From DASUVM01 sp036378955 (GTDB lineage Bacteria > Patescibacteriota > Saccharimonadia > Saccharimonadales > Saccharimonadaceae), in the NCBI GenBank assembly GCA_036378955.1, contig DASUVM010000006.1:1-50949 (forward strand): 50,949 nt of DNA, given 5' to 3'. Below the pieces are notes generated by a model. The model was not told the DNA's origin. It searched no databases and saw only the letters and a program-made list of their open reading frames with translations. Both the position numbers and the translations under genes were made by a program. Below, piece by piece: positions 40,476 through 49,169 of the stretch; position 1 is the stretch's first letter; each line of letters starts with the position of its first letter.

Positions 40476-41174
40476 ATGTTAGTTATGGGACATCGAGGTG
40501 CGGCCGGGCTAAAGCCAGAAAATACCATTGCCGCTCTGCGTGCAGGGATAGAAGCCGGTGCCGACATTATCGAATTTGACATTCGCCTCACAAAAGATAA
40601 AGTACCAGTTTTAAACCACGATTTTCATTTAGTCAGAACTCATGGCTCAATGAGTCTCATTAACATGCTTACACTGGAAGAACTGCAAAAGCGCACCGCC
40701 GGCAGTGACCACCCTATCGTCACGCTCGACGCTGCCTTGAAAGAATGTGCTGGCAAAGTTTTCTTAAATATCGAATTTAAACAAAGTCGATCGTTTCAGG
40801 CAACCTTGCCGGTGCTTCAAAAATACATCACCAAAAAAAGCGACTGGAAGAACTATCTTTTCTCGGCTTTTTCGCCGGCCGAACTACTTCGTATTCGAAA
40901 ACTGGTGCCAGAGGCCCAGCTTTCACTGCTTCACCGCTATAATCCGTTTTTATTTGTTCGCCATATGCGCAAGCTCAAGCTCGCCGCCGTTGGCTTTCAT
41001 CGGCTTAACATTAACGATTTCGCCCTTAATGTTGCCAAGCGGCTCGGCATGTTTACCTATGCTTACACTGTTAACCGACCCGAAGCGGCCGTTCGCCTAG
41101 CTCAACGCGGGCTCGATGGTATTATTACCGACCGGCCCGATGTAATGAGCAAGGCTCTCGCCAAGCTTAAATAG
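40476..41174 (+). CDS. Glycerophosphodiester phosphodiesterase
   Basis: This 232-residue TIM-barrel enzyme would split glycerophosphodiesters into glycerol 3-phosphate and an alcohol, for example during lipid breakdown. The catalytic motif HRGAAGLKPENTIAALRAGI is at the N-terminus, then IEFDIRLTKDKVPVLNHD with the second active-site His and the metal-binding acids. FLNIEFKQ and GLDGIITDRPD complete the GDPD pattern. No signal peptide, so it is intracellular. TATACC stands 8 bases before the ATG, suggesting a short or absent leader. Confidence 0.93.
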   Translation: MLVMGHRGAAGLKPENTIAALRAGIEAGADIIEFDIRLTKDKVPVLNHDFHLVRTHGSMSLINMLTLEELQKRTAGSDHPIVTLDAALKECAGKVFLNIEFKQSRSFQATLPVLQKYITKKSDWKNYLFSAFSPAELLRIRKLVPEAQLSLLHRYNPFLFVRHMRKLKLAAVGFHRLNINDFALNVAKRLGMFTYAYTVNRPEAAVRLAQRGLDGIITDRPDVMSKALAKLK

Positions 41175-41204
41175 AAGAGTTACTGTGCAAGAACAGTCCA
41201 GCCT

Positions 41205-42158
41205 TTAATCAGCATAATTTGGTGCCGGATGGCCTTCAAGATATTCACGAATCTTCAGCGCTGCTGTTGCGCCTTCGCCCACGGCGCTGGCAATTTGCAT
41301 GGTAGCACCGCTCCGAACATCCCCGCTGGCGAATACACCGGGCATTGTGGTTTCAAGGCCAATGTTTGTCGTTACAAAACTTTGCTTATCGAGTGCAATG
41401 CTCGTTTTTTTCAAAAAATCGGTGTTCGGAATAAGCCCAACGAACACAAACACGCCATCAGTCAAAAATTCAGTCTTTTTACCTGCTTGCGTGCCGATAA
41501 CTTTGGTAACTTTACCGTTTTCGGCCACAATTTCATCGGTTGTCGTGTGCAAATGAACGGTAATTTTGCCCTCTTGCACCATTTTTTCAAGATCATGCTG
41601 TAAAATTTCGCTGGCTTTTATAGTTGAACGCACTAATAGATCAATATGGCTCGTAAAGCGCGTTAAAAATATCGCTTCTTGCACAGCCGAGTTGCCGCCG
41701 CCCACTACCACCAGACGCTTATCGCGGTAAAAAGCACCGTCACAGGTTGCACAGTAATGAACGCCGCGACCAAAATATTCTGCCTCACCCGGCACTCCTA
41801 TTTTGCGATAATCACAGCCCGTCGCAATAAGCACTGCCTTGGCCTTAATATCACCGTCGGTAGTCTTCAGTAGCTTATAATCACCTTTATCTTCAATCGT
41901 TTCAACTTCGCCCAAGCGAATATCGGCACCAAAACGATTAGCCTGGGCCTCTAGCTTCTGGCCCAGCTCAAGGCCGGCAACCCCTTCTGGAAACCCGGGG
42001 TAATTGTCGACCCAGTCGGTAATCGAAGCTAAGCCGCCAATAACCCCTTTTTCGTAGAGCACCGTGTCGATATCTTCACGGGTGGTATAAACAGCGGCAG
42101 CAAGCGCGCTTGGCCCGGCACCAACCATAACGACATCGTGGAGTTTCTCGTCTGCCAT
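41205..42158 (-). CDS. trxB: Thioredoxin reductase (TrxB-like)
   Basis: The 317-residue flavoprotein passes electrons from NADPH to a thiol carrier. MVGAGPSALAAAVYTTRE binds FAD, HYCATCDGAFYRDKRLVVVG holds the redox-active CATC pair and the start of the NADPH site, VVGGGNSAVQEA follows, and the C-terminal TTMPGVFASGDVRSGATMQI is typical. The frame is open to 42272, but ATG 42158 (MADEKLHDVV) follows the previous stop by 4 bases with GGAG upstream. The upstream glutaredoxin-like gene is probably its partner in one operon. Confidence 0.95.
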   Translation of the reverse strand: MADEKLHDVVMVGAGPSALAAAVYTTREDIDTVLYEKGVIGGLASITDWVDNYPGFPEGVAGLELGQKLEAQANRFGADIRLGEVETIEDKGDYKLLKTTDGDIKAKAVLIATGCDYRKIGVPGEAEYFGRGVHYCATCDGAFYRDKRLVVVGGGNSAVQEAIFLTRFTSHIDLLVRSTIKASEILQHDLEKMVQEGKITVHLHTTTDEIVAENGKVTKVIGTQAGKKTEFLTDGVFVFVGLIPNTDFLKKTSIALDKQSFVTTNIGLETTMPGVFASGDVRSGATMQIASAVGEGATAALKIREYLEGHPAPNYAD

Positions 42159-42162
42159 ACGG

Positions 42163-42414
42163 CTATGCTCCGAGCGCTGCGGCAAGCTGGCCTGGCTTGT
42201 AGCCAATTGAAATAGTTTGGTTGTTAGCCTGGTCGTCTTCAATGAGTACAACTGGTAGCGTTGCGGCACCACTAATTTTCATAACATACTCGAGTGTTTC
42301 GGGGTGTTCGTCGGTGTTAATTTCTTCATAGTGCGCCTGCTTCATGTGCAGCCATTTTTTCACCATCATGCATGAAGCGCAGGCGTTTTTGCTATAAACA
42401 GTTATTTTTTTCAT
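42163..42414 (-). CDS. Glutaredoxin-like thiol-redox protein
   Basis: This 83-residue thioredoxin-fold protein has a CASC redox pair at 12-15 after ITVYSKNA, the pattern of NrdH/glutaredoxins. GAATLPVVLIEDD holds the cis-proline (TLPV) and IGYKPGQLAAAL the glutathione/thioredoxin-type C-terminus. It sits directly upstream of trxB, separated by 4 bases, so it is likely the substrate of that reductase, as in NrdH systems. A GGGGG ribosome site precedes the ATG. Confidence 0.88.
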   Translation of the reverse strand: MKKITVYSKNACASCMMVKKWLHMKQAHYEEINTDEHPETLEYVMKISGAATLPVVLIEDDQANNQTISIGYKPGQLAAALGA

Positions 42415-42490
42415 ATTTCCCCCACTTTTTAGAACATCAACCTACATTATATATAGCGTGATAATAAAATTCAAGACACTATATGTGTTG

Positions 42491-43012
42491 TTATTTTTGA
42501 ATACCAGTGACTTCAACAATGAACGCCAGCGGTGTATTTGCCGGAATTGTGGGCGGGCTGCCAGCCTCACCGTAAGCCTGCGCCGCCGGAATCAAAAGCA
42601 TGCGCTTGCCACCAACTTTCATGCCCGGAATGCCTTCCTTCCAGCCAGCAATCACCTGGTTAAGGTTCAGGGTGCCTTCTTCAACCACGCCACCACGATG
42701 GCTGCTGTCGAAAATCGTGCCGTCAGGCAGCCACCCCATATACTTCACCTTCACCGTGGCGCCAGCGAGCACTTCTTCGCCCGTGCCCCCCTTTAGGTCG
42801 TCTTTTTTCAGTTCAGTCACTGAAGCTGCCTCAAAAGGCTTTGCCTCTTCGCCCGGGAGGGCTTTTGGTTTTTGTTGCTCCATACTTTTTTGCTGCTCCT
42901 CTGCTAGCCGGTTATTTTCAATAATTACTACAAAATAAAAACCAACTGAACCAACCGCCAGCACGACGGCAATAATCCAAATTGCAATCTGTTGGGACCT
43001 TTTTGTCGCCAT
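42491..43012 (-). CDS. Membrane-anchored FKBP-type peptidyl-prolyl cis-trans isomerase
   Basis: The 173 residues start with a membrane helix (IAIWIIAVVLAVGSVGFYFV), then a Lys/Glu/Gln-rich linker, then a complete FKBP domain. This includes ATVKVKYMGWLPDGTIFDSS, LNQVIAGWKEGIPGMKVGGK and RMLLIPAAQAYGEAG, with the aromatic and Asp residues of the proline-binding pocket. The domain would face outside and help fold surface proteins. A GAGAGG ribosome site precedes the ATG. Confidence 0.94.
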   Translation of the reverse strand: MATKRSQQIAIWIIAVVLAVGSVGFYFVVIIENNRLAEEQQKSMEQQKPKALPGEEAKPFEAASVTELKKDDLKGGTGEEVLAGATVKVKYMGWLPDGTIFDSSHRGGVVEEGTLNLNQVIAGWKEGIPGMKVGGKRMLLIPAAQAYGEAGSPPTIPANTPLAFIVEVTGIQK

Positions 43013-43042
43013 ACACCCTCTCTTTTAGTCAATTAGCTCTTA

Positions 43043-43531
43043 TTATAAAGAAATTTCGCTGATACGCCAGGGGTGATTGTGTTTTTCACCATTGGCAACT
43101 GCTGCTATCCGAGGAATCAGCTTTTGAAATACAGGGTGCAAATTTGCCCTTAACCCCGCTTCAGAAACTGGCACCCACCGTGGAATAAACTGATTATCAG
43201 GGGTGGCGTGCAGCGCCTCGGGGCTATCTGGGCTCAAATGAGGCTCGCCGCCAAGGTAGGTTGCGGCGAAGTATATGTGTTTGGCGCCGGCTTTTTCATG
43301 CACAACTGCCAATGGGTATTCAAGTTTTACCTGAATATTCATTTCTTCACCAATTTCGCGCAGTGCTGCCTCTTCGGCCGTCTCGCCTTCTTCAATGTGT
43401 CCGCCGGGAATCGAATAATAATGTAGTAGCTCACCCGTTTTTTCGTCGCGCCGGTAGCGTTCCATAACAAGCAATTGCTTTTCACCTGCAAAATAACGAA
43501 CAACAACTGCCCGAGCGGTTTGACGTGGCAT
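43043..43531 (-). CDS. Nudix hydrolase
   Basis: This 162-residue protein is a second Nudix hydrolase. The box GGHIEEGETAEEAALREIGE followed by EMN is complete, with YYSIPGG before it. The N-terminal strand RQTARAVVVRYFAGEKQLLV and the segment KHIYFAATYLGGEPHLSP are in keeping with ADP-ribose or MutT-like enzymes; the substrate is not assigned. AAGGAAT lies before ATG 43531. It is unrelated in position to the other Nudix gene at 26.5 kb. Confidence 0.88.
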   Translation of the reverse strand: MPRQTARAVVVRYFAGEKQLLVMERYRRDEKTGELLHYYSIPGGHIEEGETAEEAALREIGEEMNIQVKLEYPLAVVHEKAGAKHIYFAATYLGGEPHLSPDSPEALHATPDNQFIPRWVPVSEAGLRANLHPVFQKLIPRIAAVANGEKHNHPWRISEISL

Positions 43532-43618
43532 AAAATTCCTTGTTATGTATTGTATTTTAAATTATCTGTTGTATTATAGCTATACCTCAACACATCCGTT
43601 AGAGAGCGGTGGTTTAAC

Positions 43619-43999
43619 ATGCGCAAGCCTGCCGTCAGTGGAACCTTTTTGGTTCTATGCTGTGTAAGCCTCATATTCGGTGCTATGTCGCTACAAAAAC
43701 TTGGTGAACAAACCAACAACGGCAAGGGCAAGGGCGTCGCTATTGCGATTGTTGTTCTTATTGTTCTCTTGGGCCTCGGGTTAGGCGGCCAACACAAACT
43801 AAGAGCGATCTTCATTCTCGCCATCATTGTCAGTATTCTGCTGCAAGTAATTCCTAACACAAGTGTTATTATAGAAGATACCCGACCGCAGAGAGGGGGT
43901 GAAACCCGTGAAAATGAAGAAGGTGCTGATACTCAGTGGCGCAGCGCTGCTGGTGTTCTTTCTGGTGACCCGGCCAGAGGAAGCGGCGAGCATCTTTAA
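43619..43999 (+). CDS. Small membrane protein overlapping a second small gene
   Basis: The 126-residue frame starts with a membrane helix (SGTFLVLCCVSLIFGAMSLQ), a glycine-rich loop and a second hydrophobic stretch (VAIAIVVLIVLLGLGLG), then a third (AIFILAIIVSILLQVI). The last 40 residues (RPQRGGETRENEEGADTQWR) look unstructured and overlap in another frame with the small gene at 43908. The natural end may therefore be earlier, or the overlap may be real. GGTGG lies before ATG 43619. Function unknown. Confidence 0.5.
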   Translation: MRKPAVSGTFLVLCCVSLIFGAMSLQKLGEQTNNGKGKGVAIAIVVLIVLLGLGLGGQHKLRAIFILAIIVSILLQVIPNTSVIIEDTRPQRGGETRENEEGADTQWRSAAGVLSGDPARGSGEHL

Positions 44000-44069
44000 C
44001 AAGATTCTGAGTACACTGCAGGATGCCGCTGAGGCACTCATTCAATTCATCCGATCTGTGTTCGCATGA
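43908..44069 (+). CDS. Very small single-pass membrane protein (about 53 aa)
   Basis: Starting at GTG 43908 (or ATG 43914) the frame encodes KMKKVLILSGAALLVFFLVT followed by RPEEAASIFNKILSTLQDAA and EALIQFIRSVFA. A membrane helix is followed by an amphipathic helix, a layout seen in short actinobacterial membrane proteins. AGAGGGGGTG stands just before it. It overlaps the tail of the 43619 frame by 92 bases in a different phase, and a long stem-loop follows directly after its stop. Confidence 0.6.
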   Translation: MKMKKVLILSGAALLVFFLVTRPEEAASIFNKILSTLQDAAEALIQFIRSVFA

Positions 44070-44076
44070 GATGGCA

Positions 44077-44126
44077 GCAAGGAGCTTTTAGCGACAACCC
44101 GGCCGGATGCCGCTAAAGCTCCTTGC
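44077..44126. terminator. 16-bp stem-loop after the small membrane protein gene
   Basis: GCAAGGAGCTTTTAGCG (44077-44093) pairs with CGCTAAAGCTCCTTGC (44111-44126), leaving one bulged base. It lies between the convergent small gene and pheT. There is no T tract. Confidence 0.6.
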
Positions 44127-44142
44127 CCGCCACATTAACAAC

Positions 44143-46644
44143 CTACACCACTTGAGCATCAAGCTGCGCAGAAGCCGCGGCTGCAACTTGGTCGACGACA
44201 GCATTCGCTTCGTCGGCCGTAATTGTTCGCTCGTGATTTGTGAGGTAAAGACGCAGCGTGACATGTTTCTGTCCGCTAGCGTCTTTTTCGCTTTTATAGA
44301 CATTCACCGGTTGCAGAACTGTTTCAAGCGGCACCTGATGCAATACGTCTCGCACCACTGCTTCAACTTCAGCAAAGGCCCGGCTATCAGGTAGTTGCAG
44401 GGTAATATCTCGGGTGGTACCCGGGTATCGGCTCAGCGGCACATAGGGTGCTTTGCGCCACGCCAAAGCAAGTTTTTCGACATCAATTTCAAAGCCAGCC
44501 ACATGCTCGGGCAGCTTAAATTGCTGGGCTACCGCTGGTAGCATCTCGCCCACGATGCCAATTGCTCCACCCGTCTCGCGCACGCTCACAATTGCTGATC
44601 GCTGCAAATTATAGGGGCTCGTGAACGTAAAATCAGCTGCGTCAGCTTTTGCATAATCAAGCGTCACCCCCAAAGACTTCGTGAGGTAATCAAGAAACCG
44701 GCGAGCACTATAATATGCGCTTCCGGCATTACTGAGCGGCTTTTGGTTGGCATACACAAGCGATAACATTGAGAATTCTTGGGGCAGGTTCTCGCTACCC
44801 TCTATGTACTGCTTGCCATGCACCTTGTTAAGTTCAAACAAAGCAAACCGCTCAAAACCGGCTTTTATATTCATGTGTACCTTATCGAGCAAACTTGGCG
44901 TTAAGCTCAGGCGATAATATTGCAGTTCTGGGCTCAGCGCATTAACAATTTTAAAAGCCTGGCGCCCATCTTGGCCAGCCTTCATGAGGAGCTTTTCAGG
45001 CACGAAACTATAGGTTAAAAGCTCGTTCGCCCCTGCTCGCACTAAGGTTCGGCGAATATGTGCTTTTAATAAATCGTCTGAGCTAGGCGAGACGCCCTTA
45101 CTCGGCCGCAGTGGCAGTTTTGGCATAATTTCGTCAAACCCGTTAATGCGGCCAACTTCTTCAATAATATCTTCGGCAATATGCAAATCGGCTCGCCAAT
45201 AGGGTGGGGTGAGGGCAAATGTTGTTGCGTCGTGCTCGGTAGTTATTTCAACATGCCGCAGGGTTTCATCGATTGCCTCAACGCTGAACGCCGTACCGAG
45301 GGTGGCATTCAGGTAGCTCTGAGAAATATGAATCGGCTCAACCATTTCTTTGCCCGGATATTCGTCGATAACCTCGCTGATGCGACGAGCACGCGTGACC
45401 GCTTCGAGCATACGGGCAGCACTCGCCAGCACTGGGGCCGTTTGCTCTGGCGATTGGCCTTTGGTAAACCGCGTTATGGCTTCGCTAAAAATACCGTGGC
45501 GCATTTGAGTTGTGCGCAGGCGATATAAATCAAAGGTGGCGCATTCGAGCAAAACGCGTGTTGTATTTTCGGTCACCTCGGTTGTGGCGCCGCCCATAGC
45601 GCCTGCCAGTGCAATTGGCTTATCGCCAGCACAAATAATAATGTCTTGATTGCCAAGTGTAATTGTGCGGCCATCAAGCAAGGCTAACTTCTCGCCCTCG
45701 GCACTTTCGCGAACAATTATTTCAGCCTTGCCGTCAGGGTGCTCTGCCAACACGGCATCAAGATCAAAGGCGTGGAGCGGCTGGCCGGTCAGATACATGA
45801 GGTAATTTGTAATATCAACTACAGCACTAATCGGGCGAATGCCAACCCTTGCCAGCCAGGTTTTAATTGCAAATGGCGATTGCTTTTTGGCGTTAACGCC
45901 CTCAAATGCTAATAGTTGGTAGCGCTTTGAAATGTCGGCCTGGGCAATTGAAGCAGTAATAGTAAGCGGCTCAACATCATCTGCTATAGGCTCGTAAAAA
46001 GGGTCAGTAAGAGTGAGCCATGTGGGCGTACTAAACTGCTTACCCTGAATAGCGGCGACTTCTCGGGCAAAACCAATCAAGCCGAAGCAGTCAGGCCGGT
46101 GTGTTAGCGATTTATTTTCAATATCGAGCAGGTAATCATCAAGTTCGTAAGCAGCGGCAAACGAGGTACCAGCGGCTACATCTTTATCAATTGCTACAAT
46201 ACCAGCATGCTCGTCACCGATATGCAGCTCTTTCGCACTGGCGAGCATGCCGCTCGAAACAACCCCGCGCAGCTCACGGGCTTCAAGCACAACCGGCTTT
46301 GGGTCGCTCGCAGTCGCTGGCAAGATGGCGCCAGGCGGCACCCAGGCAACCTTCAGGCCTTCAACAACATTCGGAGCGCCACACACTAGCTCAATCAGCC
46401 CATTTTCAAGGCGCTTGACACTCTGGTTATTACCACCGTCGTCAATATGCACCACTTTCAGTTTATCGGCATTGGGGTGAGGTGCAACTTTTTTCACATC
46501 AGCAATCAACACGCCCTGGTAACGCGCACCGATGTCAATCACTGCTTCAACCTCAACCAAACGCGAGCCAATAAGCTGCACCAGCTCATCAATAGAGCCA
46601 TCGATCTCAGTAAATTGTTTCAGCCAGTTAACTGAAATAATCAT
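44143..46644 (-). CDS. pheT: Phenylalanyl-tRNA synthetase subunit beta
   Basis: PheT has 833 residues, a typical length. The N-terminal tRNA-binding OB domain is present (IADVKKVAPHPNADKLKVVH), as are the B3/B4 editing region (IENKSLTHRPDCFGLIGFAR), the B5 domain and class II-like core (EEVGRINGFDEIMPKLPL), and the C-terminal FDX-ACB anticodon domain (VNVYKSEKDASGQKHVTLRL). Together with PheS it forms the alpha2-beta2 enzyme that charges tRNA-Phe. It overlaps pheS by four bases (ATGA). Confidence 0.97.
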   Translation of the reverse strand: MIISVNWLKQFTEIDGSIDELVQLIGSRLVEVEAVIDIGARYQGVLIADVKKVAPHPNADKLKVVHIDDGGNNQSVKRLENGLIELVCGAPNVVEGLKVAWVPPGAILPATASDPKPVVLEARELRGVVSSGMLASAKELHIGDEHAGIVAIDKDVAAGTSFAAAYELDDYLLDIENKSLTHRPDCFGLIGFAREVAAIQGKQFSTPTWLTLTDPFYEPIADDVEPLTITASIAQADISKRYQLLAFEGVNAKKQSPFAIKTWLARVGIRPISAVVDITNYLMYLTGQPLHAFDLDAVLAEHPDGKAEIIVRESAEGEKLALLDGRTITLGNQDIIICAGDKPIALAGAMGGATTEVTENTTRVLLECATFDLYRLRTTQMRHGIFSEAITRFTKGQSPEQTAPVLASAARMLEAVTRARRISEVIDEYPGKEMVEPIHISQSYLNATLGTAFSVEAIDETLRHVEITTEHDATTFALTPPYWRADLHIAEDIIEEVGRINGFDEIMPKLPLRPSKGVSPSSDDLLKAHIRRTLVRAGANELLTYSFVPEKLLMKAGQDGRQAFKIVNALSPELQYYRLSLTPSLLDKVHMNIKAGFERFALFELNKVHGKQYIEGSENLPQEFSMLSLVYANQKPLSNAGSAYYSARRFLDYLTKSLGVTLDYAKADAADFTFTSPYNLQRSAIVSVRETGGAIGIVGEMLPAVAQQFKLPEHVAGFEIDVEKLALAWRKAPYVPLSRYPGTTRDITLQLPDSRAFAEVEAVVRDVLHQVPLETVLQPVNVYKSEKDASGQKHVTLRLYLTNHERTITADEANAVVDQVAAAASAQLDAQVV

Positions 46645-47648
46645 GCGAATTTCCTCAAAAAACTTAATTTGCCGCTTTCAAAATAGCGAATGTCTTCGAT
46701 GCCCTCGGCAAGCATCACCAGCCGCTCCACACCGCCACCCCAGGCAAAACCCCGATATACAGTTGGGTTAATGCCTGCCTCTTTCAAGACATTCGGGTGA
46801 ATCATGCCGCAGCCAAGCATTTCAAGCCAATCACCCTTTTTACCACCGATGCTGGCCGGTTTTTCAATACAGAATTCAAGCCCAGGCTCAACGAATGGAA
46901 AGTAGCCAGGCTGCGTTTTCACCGCAAGCGACTGGCCATAGTATGTTTCAAAAAAGTTTTTGAGCACAGCTATCATCTGTGCCAAATTAGCATCTTTGCT
47001 CACATACACGCCTTCAACTTGATAGAAGGTGTGCTCGTGCGTTGCATCAAGATCTTCATTCCTGAATACGCGGCCATAACTGATTGCAGCGATTGCTTCG
47101 CCCTGTTCAAGCTTGGCCTTGCCGGCTTTTAAGATGCGGTTTTGCATGGTGCTCGTGTGAGCCGGCGGAATCAAACCCTCTTCAGTACGAAATGTATCAT
47201 AGCCATCGCGCGCGGGGTGGCCTTCGGGAAAGTTCAGCGCGGTAAACATATTATATTCGTTATCCAGCTGGCGTGATTCGATTGCTTCAAAACCCATGCG
47301 AGTAAAAATATCAATAACACGGGTGAGCTCAGTGGTAAGCGGGTGCTGACTACCCAGCTCAGTCGGCAAAAGTTCAGGTAGCACTGCGTTACTATCAAAC
47401 GGTGCCGTTACATCAATTGGCGTTTGGTTCGCCTGATGAGCCTTGTGTTCTTTCGCTTCAATAAGTGCCTCAAGCTCAGTCTTCAGTTTGTTAATTGCCT
47501 GGCCTAATGCCGGTTTTTCTTCGGCTGGCGCCGCTTTAAGCGCTTTATAAAGTTCGCCAAGTTCAGGGGCACGCAGCATCAAGCGCGGCTCATCGGCCGT
47601 TTTAAGCTGTTCTTTTAGTGTTTCGGCAATGACTGCAATGTCTTTCAT
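46641..47648 (-). CDS. pheS: Phenylalanyl-tRNA synthetase subunit alpha
   Basis: The catalytic subunit (335 residues) has an N-terminal coiled coil, QHPLTTELTRVIDIFTRMGF, motif 2 VFRNEDLDATHEHTFYQVEG and motif 3 AWGGGVERLVMLAEGI of class II synthetases. TATACT lies 9 bases before ATG 47648, so the leader is nearly absent. It is followed by pheT with a 4-base overlap, forming a two-gene operon. Confidence 0.97.
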   Translation of the reverse strand: MKDIAVIAETLKEQLKTADEPRLMLRAPELGELYKALKAAPAEEKPALGQAINKLKTELEALIEAKEHKAHQANQTPIDVTAPFDSNAVLPELLPTELGSQHPLTTELTRVIDIFTRMGFEAIESRQLDNEYNMFTALNFPEGHPARDGYDTFRTEEGLIPPAHTSTMQNRILKAGKAKLEQGEAIAAISYGRVFRNEDLDATHEHTFYQVEGVYVSKDANLAQMIAVLKNFFETYYGQSLAVKTQPGYFPFVEPGLEFCIEKPASIGGKKGDWLEMLGCGMIHPNVLKEAGINPTVYRGFAWGGGVERLVMLAEGIEDIRYFESGKLSFLRKFA

Positions 47649-47657
47649 ATCACGCCA

Positions 47658-47663
47658 AGTATA
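47658..47663 (-). promoter_or_regulatory. -10 box of pheST
   Basis: TATACT on the minus strand, 9 bases before the pheS ATG; predicted leader of 0-3 bases. Confidence 0.5.
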
Positions 47664-47711
47664 CCTGATCTCGAGAGAAAATGAAAAGCCAGCATTTTTC
47701 AGATCTTAGGC

Positions 47712-47945
47712 TTAACCTGGCCGCAAAACCACAAACAACAGCACAGCAACAACTACTGCAATAAAGCCAACCGCCCATAACCAGGCATGGGCACTGGTTT
47801 TTTTAGTGTCTTTTAAATACGCTTGCTCTTCAAGTGTATCCTGTGTATCTATTTGTTGGGTTTTTGTTACACGCTCTTGCAATTCAGCCGCTAAGCGTTC
47901 TTGCAATTTCGAGCGTTCTTCATTTTGTCGAATAAATAAGGCCAT
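47712..47945 (-). CDS. Small tail-anchored membrane protein with coiled coil
   Basis: The 77 residues consist of a charged, coiled-coil-like helix (QNEERSKLQERLAAELQERV), a short linker and a C-terminal membrane helix (WLWAVGFIAVVVAVLLFVVL) ending RPG. No family is recognised. TACAAT stands 6 bases before the ATG, another leaderless layout. It is divergent from the aquaporin gene. Confidence 0.72.
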   Translation of the reverse strand: MALFIRQNEERSKLQERLAAELQERVTKTQQIDTQDTLEEQAYLKDTKKTSAHAWLWAVGFIAVVVAVLLFVVLRPG

Positions 47946-47951
47946 GATTTT

Positions 47952-47957
47952 ATTGTA
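47952..47957 (-). promoter_or_regulatory. -10 box for leaderless start at 47945
   Basis: TACAAT on the minus strand, 6 bases before ATG 47945. Confidence 0.5.
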
Positions 47958-48011
47958 ACATTCGTTTCACGCCTCGCTATGCGCGAGCGCTATACTAGGG
48001 CAAGAAGAGCG

Positions 48012-48020
48012 TGGTATACT
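48012..48020 (+). promoter_or_regulatory. Extended -10 promoter of the aquaporin gene
   Basis: TGGTATACT (TGn plus hexamer) lies about 32 bases before ATG 48053, leaving room for a leader with AGAGAGGG. Confidence 0.55.
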
Positions 48021-48052
48021 GTCGCTATAAGTTAATGTTAAGAGAGGGATCT

Positions 48053-48988
48053 ATGGCAAAAACGACGAAAAGTCAAGCCAAAACCAACAGCAAGGCAGCT
48101 GAAAAGCCAACCAAAACTACAGCTAGTGCCGCTGCGACCGAAACAAGTGTCAGTAGAAGTCGGCTAGCAAAAAACGACCGCTCGAGCCTGTTTTCAATTA
48201 CGAAAGTACTCGCCGAGTTACTGGGTACGTTCATTTTAACGCTCGTAGTCATCGCCGCCGTCTCGGGCAACATGACACTGGGCTTGTTTGCAACGCCTGA
48301 ACAAACTGAGCTCGCTGCTCAAAGCGGTCAGCTAGCCCCAGCCTTTGCTATTACACCGTTCCTTGCGTCATTTGCGCTTGGTGCTTTGGTGCTTATCTTT
48401 GGCAAAGCCGCGTGGGGTCACTTTAACCCGGCAATTAGCCTGGCCGCCCTTGCTATTCGCCGCGTAAAGCCAGTTGAAGCCGCAGCCGCAATGATTGGCC
48501 AGGTACTCGGTGCAATGCTGGCGCTCGTTGTATCACTTCGCTTATTCGATATGGTTGACTACAAGGCAATGCAGGCCGCCGCCCAGAGCTCGGGCAACAG
48601 CGAACTAGTGTATAAAGGGCTCGACCCAATGCAGCTGTTTGCTCACACCACCAGCTGGACACTATTCAGTGCCGAATTAATTGGTGCTGCCATTTTTGCC
48701 TTTGGTATCGCCAGCCTGGTTGCCCATGGCCGTTCATCTTTAACCCGAAGTGTCATAGCCGGTAGCTCACTTTTGCTTGGTGCCGCAGTTGCCGCAGCAG
48801 CCGGCGCAGGTGTGTTAAACCCAGCCGTGGCGCTTGGCCTTGGTTTAGTTGGTTTTGGCGAAAATGCCGGCCAAATTTGGAGCTTAATTGGCATCTATGT
48901 TGCCGCGCCAATTATTGGTGCCGTTATTGGTATGGCGCTCTACCGCCTCGTCGGCCGGCAAACTGAAGAGGACTCAGCTACCGCCTAG
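48053..48988 (+). CDS. Aquaporin/MIP-family channel
   Basis: This 311-residue membrane channel would pass water or small neutral solutes. The two half-helix motifs are FNPAIS and LNPAVA, both NPA, placed in the two halves of a six-helix fold (AELLGTFILTLVVIAA, then AELIGAAIFAFGIASL in the second half). An N-terminal Lys/Thr/Ala-rich extension of about 45 residues is unusual and probably cytoplasmic. The start at ATG 48053 has AGAGAGGGA upstream. A canonical terminator follows. Confidence 0.93.
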   Translation: MAKTTKSQAKTNSKAAEKPTKTTASAAATETSVSRSRLAKNDRSSLFSITKVLAELLGTFILTLVVIAAVSGNMTLGLFATPEQTELAAQSGQLAPAFAITPFLASFALGALVLIFGKAAWGHFNPAISLAALAIRRVKPVEAAAAMIGQVLGAMLALVVSLRLFDMVDYKAMQAAAQSSGNSELVYKGLDPMQLFAHTTSWTLFSAELIGAAIFAFGIASLVAHGRSSLTRSVIAGSSLLLGAAVAAAAGAGVLNPAVALGLGLVGFGENAGQIWSLIGIYVAAPIIGAVIGMALYRLVGRQTEEDSATA

Positions 48989-49010
48989 ACAGGATTCGCC
49001 TTACTTTTTA

Positions 49011-49036
49011 CAAAAGCCTCTTTGAAGAGGCTTTTG
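49011..49036. terminator. Rho-independent-type terminator after the aquaporin gene
   Basis: CAAAAGCCTCTT (49011-49022) pairs with AAGAGGCTTTTG (49025-49036) and is followed by TTTATT. The A-rich left arm lets it work on both strands. Confidence 0.75.
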
Positions 49037-49169
49037 TTTATTACCTGTGAATAAATCGTAGAGAGACTATAGAGGCCTTTTATTGTACGCCAAACCACGA
49101 CAGCATGCGATGAAAAAGTCTTTTCAATGACTAGCTCAAGCCCCTCTTGGATCTCAAAAAGAGGCAACG

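Noticed and set aside
49142..49164. Second terminator (CCTCTT/AAGAGG) after rmuC
   Set aside because: The stem is only 6 bp and no T tract follows on the minus strand, so support is too weak to list.
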